Positions 55,016 through 64,000 of a stretch of 64,000 bases of DNA are shown piece by piece. Made by a program: the position numbers and the translations under genes. Source of the DNA: Pezicula radicicola (Eukaryota; Ascomycota; Leotiomycetes; Helotiales; Dermateaceae); contig PDUO01000079.1 of the NCBI GenBank assembly GCA_003008705.1, positions 3,044 through 67,043 of the forward strand. Direction: 5' to 3'. Positions within the stretch are counted from its first letter, which is position 1. The number at the start of each line of letters is the position of its first letter. The notes under the pieces are model-generated. The model searched no databases and was not told the origin of the DNA. It saw nothing but the letters and a program-made list of their open reading frames with translations.

Positions 55016-55411
55016 CGCGACTTGTTTTCTTCATATTCCTGCGGAATTCCGCTTCGAAATGAGAGAGTTGTTGAGATCACGGACGATGTAGGGTATTTGA
55101 TGTCTCGCCGAGAAAGTTTCAGTGGGGCGTCGATCAGCTGTGCCGCTGGAATTCCGCAAAACGGTGGAATTGGTAAGCATCAGCATCAAGAAGCAAGATC
55201 CAACATTCAGTATTATGACCACTTTCTGACCGAGAAATGAAAGGCGAGTCGTCCGAATTCCGAATTCTCGTGGGAATAAACTACCCGATATGTCCGTGTA
55301 TCTATGTATATATATCCCTCACTCAGTCCTCTTCTCTTGAATTGCTATCAGCAGCTCCCTCTTCATCAATACATTCACATCGACTCTAATTCCAATCATC
55401 AATCCGTGAAA
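55016..55411. promoter_or_regulatory. Shared divergent promoter region
   Basis: The 396-bp gap between the regulator (minus) and the ABM-like gene (plus) must hold both promoters. A TATATATCCC box lies at 55308-55317, about 100 bp before the plus-strand ATG. An inverted GGAATTCC-type arrangement appears at 55040-55050 (cggaattccg) and again at 55148-55157 (ggaattccgc), and a ccgaattccgaattc direct repeat at 55254-55268. CGG/CCG-containing palindromes are the usual type of site for Zn2Cys6 dimers, so the CGGAATTCCG word is a candidate operator (inference). Confidence 0.5.
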
Positions 55412-56140
55412 ATGCCAATCACAGAATTCATTGCCCCAGGCTTCAAACAAGATGATGCCACCCGCGAAGCCTACTCGTCCACTGTCTTGCCACATCTCGT
55501 CAAGATTGCCACCGGGGCGCCTGGAAATCTTTCAAAGCACGCCGGGAACATATTAATCTCCAACAGCACAGATGTCTCTCTTGCTTTCAGACCTGTGTTG
55601 GGCCTAGGTATGTTTGGTCCATTCTTCATTTCCCGAGAAAGCGGTAGTGATATTCAATTCGTATAGGATGGAACTCAGTCGCGGACTTCCAAGCATTCAT
55701 TTCTAGTCAAGCTTTCCTGGACTTCAGACCTTTAGGCTTGCCATTGTCTGCGGAGACTACCCCGGTCCCGCCTCAGTTATATGATACTGATATTGAGCCG
55801 AAGTCCGTATATGGATCTGCTTTGACCGAAGTGTTTAGAATTAAGATTGGGGAAGATGAAGAGAAGAAAGCGAATGTTAAAGAGGCTTGGGAAAACTTTG
55901 TGAAGAGTATCGGGGCGGTAAAGACTTTGAGTGGAGTAAGCGTTAATGTGCCGGAGAAGACTTTCGTGGGTATGATTGGATATGAGAGTGAAGAGGTACG
56001 TGAATTGATGACTTGTGGTCATAAATCGAGCTAATCATTGGTAGGCAAGGAAGAATACATATTCGATCGTTGAACTGGAAGTTTTCAAAGGCAAAGTGGG
56101 AGTGTTAGATTCGTTCGTGGCGGCCTTCAATACACTATGA
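55412..56140 (+). CDS. ABM-like dimeric alpha+beta-barrel protein, 206 aa
   Basis: Exons 55412-55607, 55667-55995 and 56045-56140 are joined by introns 55608-55666 (GTATGT...GTATAG) and 55996-56044 (GTACGT...TAATCATTGGTAG), all in phase, ending with TGA 56138-56140. The product begins MPITEFIAPGFKQDDATREA. It has GWNSVADFQAFISSQAF at the first splice, and a second half ending VELEVFKGKVGVLDSFVAAF. The G-(W)-(D/N)S...(F)..F pattern and the beta-strand/helix alternation fit fungal antibiotic-biosynthesis-monooxygenase (ABM)-like proteins, which fold as dimeric ferredoxin-like barrels and act in small-molecule oxidation or decarboxylation. The substrate is unknown. The divergent Zn2Cys6 gene suggests specific regulation. 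No damage. Confidence 0.75.
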
Positions 56141-56399
56141 ATGGACAAAAGTCAGGGTAGTGTTAGACTTGAATCTCCTCTCAAAATTCGTAAATGCTCA
56201 GAATAGGAAAACGGGCAATATTTAATCAAATGCAACTCTAAGCTTTCAGCACCTCAATCACTTCCGACTTAGTGAGGATATTGCACCGCAAACTGACTGG
56301 AAGATGCTGATTTCACTAAACCAGAGCATGAGTACAAGATATCTCACTCGAAAATATAGAACGAGGAAAAATCGTATTTTGTTTGGTGGGGAAGCTCTA
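56141..56399. other. 3' flank of the ABM-like gene
   Basis: No gene seen. The transposon insertion begins at 56400. Confidence 0.4.
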
Positions 56400-58812
56400 A
56401 TAGCCGGCCCGCCCTCCCCACCACGCTTCGCTTGTGGTCGGCCCAAGCAAGTGTCCTATCCGGGCAAGTGTCCCACGAAAATCGTAATTTCAGAAATACC
56501 TTGATTTTGTATATAGCCACTATATAATAATAAGTACCTAAAAAATATACAATTTATAATTCTATAAAATCTACATTTCCTTGAATTGAATCTAATAAAC
56601 TAGTATTAGATTCAATATTAGAAGAGTTAATTAAGACTTCTAGTTCTAGTAGTAGTAGACTAGAGTCTATATAGTCTCTAACGTCTTCCTTTATTTACGA
56701 TTCCCTAACTTTAACTATTAGTTCTTCTTCTTCTTCTTCTTCTTCTTTCTTAGGTAATTCTCTATTAGTTACTTAGACTTTAAGCTCTTAAATATACTAG
56801 ATTAATTTAAGATAATACTCCTCTATAGTTTTTAATCTCTCTAACTTAGTTAACTCTTTATCTAGCTCCCGAATTTAAATAAAGTTAACTAGATCTAATA
56901 GTCTATTCTAGATATTATAGTCTAATAGATATTAAAGCCTTACTTTCTTATCCTTTCTAGCTTAGATCTCTCTAGTATTAAGCTCTCTCTTTACTTTATT
57001 AATAGCTTAGCTTAATCTCTTCTTTACCTTCTAAATAGTTTTACTTACTTCCTTCTTATCTCTCTCTTTCTTATAGACTCTAAGTTTATTAATTATAGTA
57101 GATAAACTACTCTTATAAATACTTTATTTACTTATAATCTTTTATTTATTATCTTTTTTAATTTATTACTATAATATAATATATTAAATACTTATAAGAA
57201 TAGTCTTTTAAAACTAGATATTAATAATTCTTATAATAGTATAAAATATCTTAATAGATAGATTAGAGAATTAAATAGAATCTCTATTACTAAGAGTTCT
57301 AATAGTTATAAAGAGTTCTTATATTTTTATAAGTCTAGTTAATAAATATATTAGAAGTTTAAGTTCTTTTTTTAATTTATTAATTAATTATTTCTTCTTT
57401 TAATAAGAGTATATCTTTTATAATCCTACTTTATAACTTAATAACTATATACTAGAGATTTAAAATAAATTATAAATTATATAAGACTTTATTATTTATT
57501 ATTAAATAGATATTAAATTCTAAAAGAATAAAATTATAATATATTTAAAATTAAAACTCTAGAGAGTACTTTATATTACTAGGTTATAGTAGTACTTCTA
57601 AGGTTTAAATATACTAATATTTAATAATTATAAAATATAAATAAAATATAATAAAAAGTAAAATAACTTTATATAGTACTCTATTATTAATAGCTTAAAT
57701 TTATCTATATAATAAGATTTATATCTATCTAGTAATAAAAGCTTCTAAGGCTTTTTTAGTTTAGTTTAAGTATACTTAATTAAATAATATAAGAATTAAA
57801 TTATAATATTATTATTAGTATAGTCTATAGAACTATATACTACTCTCTTATTTTTAATTAGTTTATTATTAATCTAATTATTTATAATCTTTTACTTAGA
57901 GGTAATTATAAATAATAGTAATAGTTCTCTTTTATCTATAATAATAGTCTCTATTATAATAATAAACTTATAGTTTTCTAGGCTTAAGGTATATAACTCT
58001 TTAACTTTAATTAGAATTATAATATACTCTCTAATAAGGTATCTAATTTATATATTAGATTTATCTATATTTAGAATATTCTTCTTAAACTTAATCTTAT
58101 ATTTATTTATTATTTTATAAAGTAACTAGAACTAGTATTTTAGATCTTTCTCTATATATAATTTAAGATATATATAGGTAATTAACTTTATTTTAATAGT
58201 ATAGAGAGTTTTATTTAATTTTAACTAGTTTAAAAACTAAGTTAAACTTAGAGGATCTTATAAAAGAGATTTAAATTATATATAAGAAAGTTTATTAGTA
58301 TATATAAACTAGGTATTAGGTAGAGTTTATACTTATAATAAAAAATAAACTATAGTAAAAACTATTTAATATATAATATCTAACCTTATCTCTTATTACT
58401 TATAATAATATTAATAAATAATCTTTTCTTATACCTTATTTAATATTCTATTATTACCTCTATAGTGATTATATAGTTTACTAGAGTTCCTAACCCTCTG
58501 TCATAGACGGGTAATCGATTTCTATAGTACTTCTTCTTTAATATAATATATTTAGATAATTATAATTAGAGACTCTTCTAGGTATTTAATAGTCTACTAG
58601 TAGACCTTATTAAATACACGATTATAGTCTGATTTCGTAATATATTTACTATAATAATAGGACGTTATAGTGGGCTATTATAGTGGTTTTTGGTAGTTTT
58701 AGGTAGGTAGGTAGGTTTGTATTTTAACGATTTTCGTAGGACACTTGCCCGGATGGGACACTTGCTTGGGCCGACCACAAGCGAAGCGTGGTGGGGAGGG
58801 CGGGCCGGCTAT
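56400..58812. mobile_element. TA-flanked DNA transposon, 2413 bp, GC-rich TIRs
   Basis: The left end (ATAGCCGGCCCGCCCTCCCC ...) at 56400-56489 and the right end at 58727-58812 are reverse complements over about 86-88 bp with only a few differences (for example cctat/cccat). Both are flanked by TA. Each TIR contains a subterminal direct repeat (gcaagtgtcctat / gcaagtgtcccac). The 2.2-kb interior is AT-only with stops in every frame, so any transposase has been erased. TA duplication suggests Tc1/mariner-type, but the long TIR is unusual for that group. Confidence 0.85.
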
Positions 58813-58819
58813 TAATGCA

Positions 58820-59570
58820 TTATCCGGCCAGTGCGCCGACCTGCTAAGCGACCCAATTTAAACAAGATCACCTGATCCTTCCGTCCTAACCACTTAGTAA
58901 CAGACCGACCAATGAAAGCACTCGTACAGTCAGCCAGCTCCTTCTCTTACTGCTTTAGTAAGCGCTTACATGCCTCTTCGTCTAGCGAATCAGAGAGCTT
59001 TATAGCCTCAAAGAAGCGGGTCCGGACTGACTCTAGCGCCTCACTCGTGACTAGCTTCGTTTCTAAGTCATGTGATAATGTTTTCACTTCTTTGTCAACC
59101 TCTACTAGCGCCCGGCTAATATAGATTTCGAAGCCTGATTCGTCGAATTGCTCTACTAAATCTTTTTAATTCGGCTCTTCTATTTCTCTAAGGGTCTCAA
59201 AGGCATAGATCATGTGCCTATAAGGTAGCTAATAAGAGCGTGTGAAGCGATAGTCGCACTTACCCGATTTGGAAAGGCGAGGAAGGAGTCGCACTCTCAA
59301 GGCCGGCAGAGTTGTCAAAGCATGCTCTCAAAGCGCTCATCACATAGAAACACGCTCGCGCACGTTTGAGGCGAGGCAGAGGGAGAAACGAAACGACAAT
59401 AGGCCATATTGTCGTCGATAATAGTTACAGGTATCATAATCGACACTTGGAAGTATCGACCTGTTGATGAAGGCTCTCTCTGATCGACGCCTGCCAGTGC
59501 CGCGAGAGCTAGAAGAATGAAGACGGCAAACTCATTGGCTCTGCGCTGACGAAAGATATAACTCAAGGCT
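58820..59570 (-). pseudogene. Unassigned helical protein relic truncated by transposon
   Basis: The minus-strand frame at about 59210-58815 reads MIYAFETLREIEEPN, TAA, KDLVEQFDESGFEIYISRAL, EVKTLSHDLETKLVTSEALE, SVRTRFFEAIKLSDSLDEEA, CKRLLKQ, TAA/TAG, EKELADCTSAFIGRSVTKWL and GRKDQVILFKLGRLAGRR, running into the transposon end at 58814. Upstream, protein-like sequence (RRANEFAVFILLALAALAG, 59566-59315) and a basic helix (IHSCIHEIWRQRKEVKP, about 59640) may belong to it. Internal stops fit lost Gln codons. The family is not recognised; the long charged helices suggest a coiled-coil or transposon accessory protein. Confidence 0.4.
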
Positions 59571-59729
59571 TCACCTCCTTACGCTGCCTCCAAATTTCAT
59601 GAATGCATGAGTGAATCCATAGCCAATTGGTCATAACCTTAGGTAGCGTTCGTGGGAAATAGAGTCTTGCTCGATTTAGCATACCATACATACACTGCAG
59701 AGGGATGTGCCCCATGTGCTAGTTTTCTA

Positions 59730-60035
59730 CTAGTTGTGATTTATATAATACACCAAATTGTTTCTGGAGACAGAAGATGCCGCTTCCCTTGACCCTACGT
59801 GCTCCCACGTTCTGACCGAGAGTTCAGCCAGAGGGAGCCTATTCAATACCGAGCATTCCATCGCGTGCGTGTCATCATTACTGCTAGGGTCGGGGTCGCT
59901 ATCGCTCAAACTACTCTCTTCACTCACTTCTATGCGATGCAAGAGCTTTCGGTGTCTGCGGCTCGACCCTCCCGGGATCGGACAAGTGTCGTATTCACGT
60001 ACATCAAGCCTGTTCTTTGACCCCTCTGTGCTGTA
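59730..60035 (-). pseudogene. Unassigned Ser/Asp-rich coding relic
   Basis: A continuous minus-strand frame of about 95 codons reads SKNRLDVREYDTCPIPGGSS, RRHRKLLHRIEVSEESSLSD, SDPDPSSNDDTHAMECSVLN and LAELSVRTWEHVGSREAAS to TAG. A TGA lies just upstream (near 60020), beyond which the frame also looks coding. No start, no known family. Confidence 0.3.
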
Positions 60036-60077
60036 TCACAGATACATGAATCTCTATAGTGCCTCTGAATGAGCCCC

Positions 60078-60440
60078 TAGCTGATCCTTTACTCCTTTTG
60101 AGTATCGGTGCTGATGTCTGCCTTGCTAGGATCTGCATGAATCCCCTAAAGCCACCCGACGCGACATCGTCGCTGCATGTCTCTACCTTTACCCAGTTGT
60201 TCCTTTGCTAGTATAGTTTGGGTGCTAACGTTGGTCCAATTCTGCTTTGCTATAATCCGCATGAATTTCCCAAAGCCACTTGACGCAGCATCGCCGCTGC
60301 ATGTCTCTCCCTTTACCTAGCTGATCCTTCGCCAGTACTATTTGGGTACCAACTTTGGCGTAATTCTGCCTTGCTAGGATCTGCATGAATTTCTTAAACC
60401 TTTGATGAATCCTGCTTGCATCGCCGCTACATGGATCTCG
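60078..60440. repeat. Tandem repeat, 124-bp period, about 2.9 copies
   Basis: Units begin tgccttgctagg or tgctttgctata at 60119, 60243 and 60367, spacing 124 bp each, with a partial unit before 60119 (ctgatccttta ...) and a decayed end after 60400. Units share aatc(c/t)gcatgaat, cgcgacatcg/cgcagcatcg and ctgcatgtctct words and differ by scattered substitutions. A 124-bp period does not preserve frame, so it is a non-coding minisatellite. Confidence 0.85.
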
Positions 60441-61511
60441 TGGCAGCCAGAAGGCGCAGTAGCCAACCAGCTTTCTCCGTCGCCGAGATGAGTCTACCTA
60501 TATACACCTCCGAAGCACGCCTGCTCTTCTTAAGCTGTGGGGGTGTACTGATGTGGCCTAGTCCTGCACGGCACCTTGTCAAACAGAAATACCGGGGCGT
60601 TATATTCCCCTTACTTATTGCAACTTCGCTCTTAGGAAGACTGTGCCTCGTCTTATATGAAATAGGAGAATGTAGAAGGTGCTGGGAGCCTAGACGCTAA
60701 CGGACGTTGGACTCGTAGCACCGTTTTTTTTGTACCTTTCTAAATAACTATGTAAAGTTTTGCTCTCAGAAAATTGAAGTCTTACACTCGTATGCGAGTT
60801 GGGTTGTTTAAGGGGAGTTGAGGAGAGGTTGAGAGGGGCATTAAGCGAGGCCCCTTCGGTTAAAAAGGGGATCTACAAAACTCTATTTATAGATAATATG
60901 GAAACTATAACCGATTCTCAATAGAGCCAGAAGGGGATCCCCCTAAGCGTGCTCCATCCACTATCGCTCTCACCTTCGACTCACCCTTGCTCACCTTGAC
61001 TCACCCGAACCCGCCAGTAAAGCAGCTCTGCTCACCTTTCCGAACAGAAACGGATTTTCTTCATGTTAGGATTGGCGTGTGATATTCATCTGTTACTGTC
61101 CCCCATACTGACATGAAGAAATAGTCAACGCGAATCCTAACTTAGGTTCAGACCTTAGGGCGATGATTGAGGAGATTCTCTCAGTGTCGTTGAGGGAGCA
61201 CATTTCATAAAGAATTGTATGGATTTCAGATTTGCTTGTGCTAGGTCTGGATGTGAGAAGGTATATGAGATGGAAGAGTGGAAGGATATTTTGTTTGGTT
61301 GATAGGTAGCTTGAGTAGAAAGCCTCCTTACAAAATAATGGATGAATAGAATTATTGTCCAAGTTACGTTTAGAAACTCTTCTCTGCATACCCTACAGCA
61401 ACGAACTTCGAGGTCGTCGCAATCAACTTCCCCTCTGCCCCGCGCAATCACCTAGCTTAGATGGAGTACAACAACTCTGCCAGCGTCGCTTAGGAGGGTC
61501 TAAGACGTTAG
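60441..61511. other. Intergenic with CTCACC-rich stretch and a short inverted repeat
   Basis: A frame at 60488-60700 (MSLPIYTSEARLLFLSCGG ...) has no support. At 60955-61040 the strand is rich in CTCACC words, as at 51.8 kb. An imperfect inverted repeat pairs gttaggattggcgtg (61066-61080) with caacgcgaatcctaac (61125-61140). Confidence 0.4.
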
Positions 61512-61679
61512 AACAAGGAATACTTGTCCCGAGACCACAACAATAGTGAGGATCCTGAGAATGGTGCGACTAATACGAAGGATCGTAAAGGTTTCGGCAG
61601 GGCTTTGGATCTAGCTGGCACCCAAAAAGGAACTTTGGAATGTATAGTAAGTGCGCCGATCAAGGAAAATGTAGGATAA
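61512..61679 (+). pseudogene. Unassigned C-terminal coding fragment
   Basis: An open frame of 55 codons without a start reads NKEYLSRDHNNSEDPENGAT, NTKDRKGFGRALDLAGTQKG and TLECIVSAPIKENVG to TAA. Composition is protein-like and hydrophilic; no family recognised. Confidence 0.3.
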
Positions 61680-62633
61680 AGGTATATCTTTTGGAAGTCT
61701 TTGCATTTGTACAGAGTCTATTTGTAACGTATGTTGTCGCCTAATATCTAATATAAAAAATTACCCACGACTATCTAAGATACTATGCTTATAACACGAA
61801 GACTAAAAGTCCGGTACTTGTAGGTTAATTCAATTTACATTATAAAGGATAGAATTAAAGTTACATTCTTGCCCGATACTTAGTCCACACTACTAATCTA
61901 TCTTTCAGATAATCGTCAAAAACCATAGAGTCGAATACACCGCTTACCGCAGAGATAGAAATTTTCACTAATTTGGGACTTTCTAGATATATTCGCTGCT
62001 TTCCGCAAGAAGCCCGGGAATACATTTGGGGGTTCCTTAAGAAGAGAGATTCTCATCTTCTGGTTATAGTGCTGATGATGTCCCTCTTTTATATAGATTT
62101 TTATATTGGATAAGAAGAAATATGGATTCTTGATTATTATTTTGAGTTGTATTCATTGATAGAACTTAGTGTTCTTTACTGTAGTTAAAGCTATTTGTTT
62201 GCTAGGAAATATCAATACTACAGCACAAGAGTCCAATAGTATATACACACACACATAGAGAAAGAGAGATACATTCTACAATATAAATTCTCTCTACTAA
62301 CTACGTCCAATTTATCGTTTTCTTATAGAGTAATGAAACCAGTAGGCTAGGTTCTTGAGGTAAACTCGATTAAAAGCAATAAATGTATCTTCTAAAGCTA
62401 TCTATTACACTTAGAAAGAGAAGTAAACCTGTCTACCAATTACCGTTTTATCCTACGAACGAGTAGAAAATTGTAGAATGTAAGGCAGATTTATACTCTT
62501 TATTAGTGCCTTTAGTGATCTCTTTGATCTGTTTATTAATAAACTAATTTAAATTGGAAAAAATACAAGGAGAGAGGTAGATACTCAGGGTCTTACTCGA
62601 CGTTGGAAAACAGATTCTGCCATTGTGTATTAG
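61680..62633. other. AT-rich, repeat-derived; no gene seen
   Basis: Contains a (CA)n run near 62244-62254 followed by gagaaagagaga. It resembles decayed retroelement sequence, but no terminal repeats or motifs were found. Confidence 0.35.
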
Positions 62634-62816
62634 ATGGGTCGAGAGGCTTCGAATTTGCATAGTGCGACGGCCAATAATGATATTCGGATATTTTCCTTAA
62701 GTCAACCCATAAAACACCCCTTGTTGAATACTTTTCCCGAGAACTCATTGTATATGCCGTTGATGGCCAAACGCTTTTCCATAGATCATGCCGTCATTAA
62801 TCGTGTTGAATACTAG
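62634..62816 (+). CDS. Small ORF, 60 aa, doubtful
   Basis: ATG 62634 to TAG encodes MGREASNLHSATANNDIRIF ... with no motif. It may be noise. Confidence 0.15.
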   Translation: MGREASNLHSATANNDIRIFSLSQPIKHPLLNTFPENSLYMPLMAKRFSIDHAVINRVEY

Positions 62817-62876
62817 CCTAATATAAGGGGTCCAAGGAAGGGGAGGTGGTGCAAATTAGGTAGTGAACCGTGGAAT

Positions 62877-63488
62877 TCACGGTAGGTTATATTCACCGGG
62901 CAGAGAGAGGCGCCGTTCTTCTTGATCATACGCATGTGTTGGCGACCCTGATGGCGGCGCGGAAGCGGTACGAAATGGTGCATAGTTGGAAGGCGGGATG
63001 GCCGTGAATACAATGACATTTTGTATGGGTGATGATTTGGGAGGTGAGGATGAAGATGGGGTTGAAGATGAGGGTGAATGCGAAAGGGGCGAAGGGGGCG
63101 GTGGTGGTGTAGCATCATCATCATCATTATCATTACGTCGTCGCAGAGCATCGAGACGCTGGCGCAGAGTTGGTCTTGGTAGGAGTAGTCTTGGGCTTGC
63201 TGCTACCACTTCTCGTCCTCCTTCTCGTCCTCCTCTTGGTCGCCGTATCGGCGCATTATGGTGCTGAAGAAGAAGATGATCCTCATCATCATGCCATTGC
63301 TGTTGCTGCTATCATGCACGACGTCCAATCTAAGCAGCCAAGGTGGGCGGGATCATCAGTCGTTGGCGCTCGTACTCGTCAGCCATGCGTGCGCGCATTC
63401 GCTCATAGTACTGCTTAGGCTCGAGACCGTATTGGATAACATAGGCGCGATATGAATTATAATCCCCTCGGTTTGATATATTATCCAT
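62877..63488 (-). pseudogene. Gln/Pro/Ser-rich hypothetical protein with RIP-type stops
   Basis: ATG at 63488 begins MDNISNRGDYNSYRAYVIQY, GLEPKQYYERMRARMADEYE and RQRLMIPPTLAA. Then in one unbroken frame come TAG (63330), IGRRA, TGA and TAG (63312, 63309), a QQQQ tract, acidic HDDEDH, basic APIRRPRGGREGGREV, TLRQRLDALRRRNDNDDDD, a Pro/Ser-rich segment and SNYAPFRTASAPPSGSPTHA to TAG at 62877. All three stops lie where Gln or Arg codons (CAG, CGA) are expected, two of them at the edge of the Gln tract. Family unknown; an intrinsically disordered fungal protein. If the stops were read errors or lay in an intron, the gene could be intact. Confidence 0.45.
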
Positions 63489-63650
63489 TTGGAATTTGGA
63501 ATTGATGCGCGCAAACAGAAAGGTGGAACAGGCATCCCAAATCCAACAAATCAATCAATCAAAATGATAAAAAAAGAAAAATCAAAAATCAAAAGTGGTG
63601 GAATATGTATGCAATGCATCATGCCACGATATATCATCAGATGATGCCTG

Positions 63651-63790
63651 CCCATTGATTTGAGCAGTACCCACTTATTGATTTCAGCAGCGCCTATTGA
63701 TTTCAGTAGTGCCCATTGATTTCAGCAGCACCCATTGATTTCAGCAGTGCCCATTGATTTCAGTAGTGCCCATTGATTTCAGTAGCGCCC
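63651..63790. repeat. 19-bp minisatellite, about 7 copies
   Basis: Tandem units of cccattgatttcagcagtg with small variations (cagtagtg, cagcagca, gagcagta) run head to tail without spacers. Confidence 0.9.
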
Positions 63791-64000
63791 GATGGGGAGC
63801 GTAGAAAACTACGTAGGCGACATTGGAGGCGAAGAGCATGTTTGCGAGGTGCTGTTGTGACATGTAGTAATTTTTGATAAAAATCGGACCGACAAGTTTG
63901 GTTCAGGATATGATCACATATGGTTCTACTAGTCTCTAAAAAAATTATGATAATGGTCGCAGATAGGGCGAGTGAACTAGATTTGTAGTCATTTCGGACA

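Noticed and set aside
51774..61080. CACGCCAATCCT word at 51.77 kb and its complement at 61.07 kb as TIRs of a 9-kb element
   Set aside because: Similarity stops after about 13 bp and flanks show no target-site duplication; a match this short is expected by chance in a 64-kb window.
63651..63790. Possible CRISPR-like array
   Set aside because: The 19-bp units are directly tandem with no spacers, and the genome is eukaryotic.

Overview
The window looks like accessory, RIP-scarred DNA from a filamentous ascomycete (Pezizomycotina). The signs are short spliceosomal introns of about 45-130 bp (GTRNGT donors, CTAAC/CTAAT branch sites), fungus-specific families (Zn2Cys6 regulator, NLR-like ankyrin protein, ankyrin/S8 protein, integral-membrane terpene cyclase) and long AT-only tracts typical of repeat-induced point mutation (RIP). 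A leotiomycete is possible, but this is only an impression. I saw no rRNA, tRNA or CRISPR array.

Layout. 1-6.5 kb: AT-rich transposon relics with two diverged direct repeats. 6.7 kb: scrap of an HBS1/EF1A-like gene. 8.3-13.6 kb (minus): a multi-exon gene for a large secreted Ser/Thr-rich protein, broken by stops, frameshifts and a 1.25-kb TA-flanked DNA transposon. 13.9-18.9 kb: orphan membrane-protein genes, one open (two exons), one a pseudogene with many Gln-to-stop changes, with a SAP-like pseudogene between. 19-29 kb: relics and scraps (bZIP-associated region, eIF4A, eIF3e) and a perfect 37-bp inverted repeat. 29.3-39.4 kb: an allorecognition/immune-type cluster, all inactivated: an ankyrin plus S8-protease gene (minus), a small gene of unknown family, and a large NLR-like gene (hydrolase-like N-terminus, degenerate NACHT, ankyrin repeats, Cys-rich tail). 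39.8-40.4 kb: broken PaxB-type terpene cyclase. 42.0-46.5 kb: a mosaic of short fragments of unrelated conserved genes on both strands (CRM1, UAF30/DEK_C, Pex14-N, AT-hook, bZIP, SMC4, TauD, CBM19, SPT2-like). 47.9-51 kb: hAT-like MITE, truncated nitrilase, short LTR element. 52.0-56.1 kb: the only clearly intact gene island: an acidic orphan protein, then a divergent Zn2Cys6 regulator and small alpha+beta-barrel (ABM-like) enzyme pair. 56.4-58.8 kb: a 2.4-kb transposon with GC-rich terminal inverted repeats. 58.8-64 kb: pseudogenes and minisatellites.

Most readable genes here are dead. Their in-frame stops are mainly TAA/TAG where Gln (CAA/CAG) or Trp (TGG) would be expected, the change that CpA-to-TpA mutation makes. 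The intact 52-56 kb island argues against a poor assembly as the general explanation, although some single-base frameshifts lie in homopolymers and need read support. The most unusual feature is the housekeeping-gene fragment mosaic.
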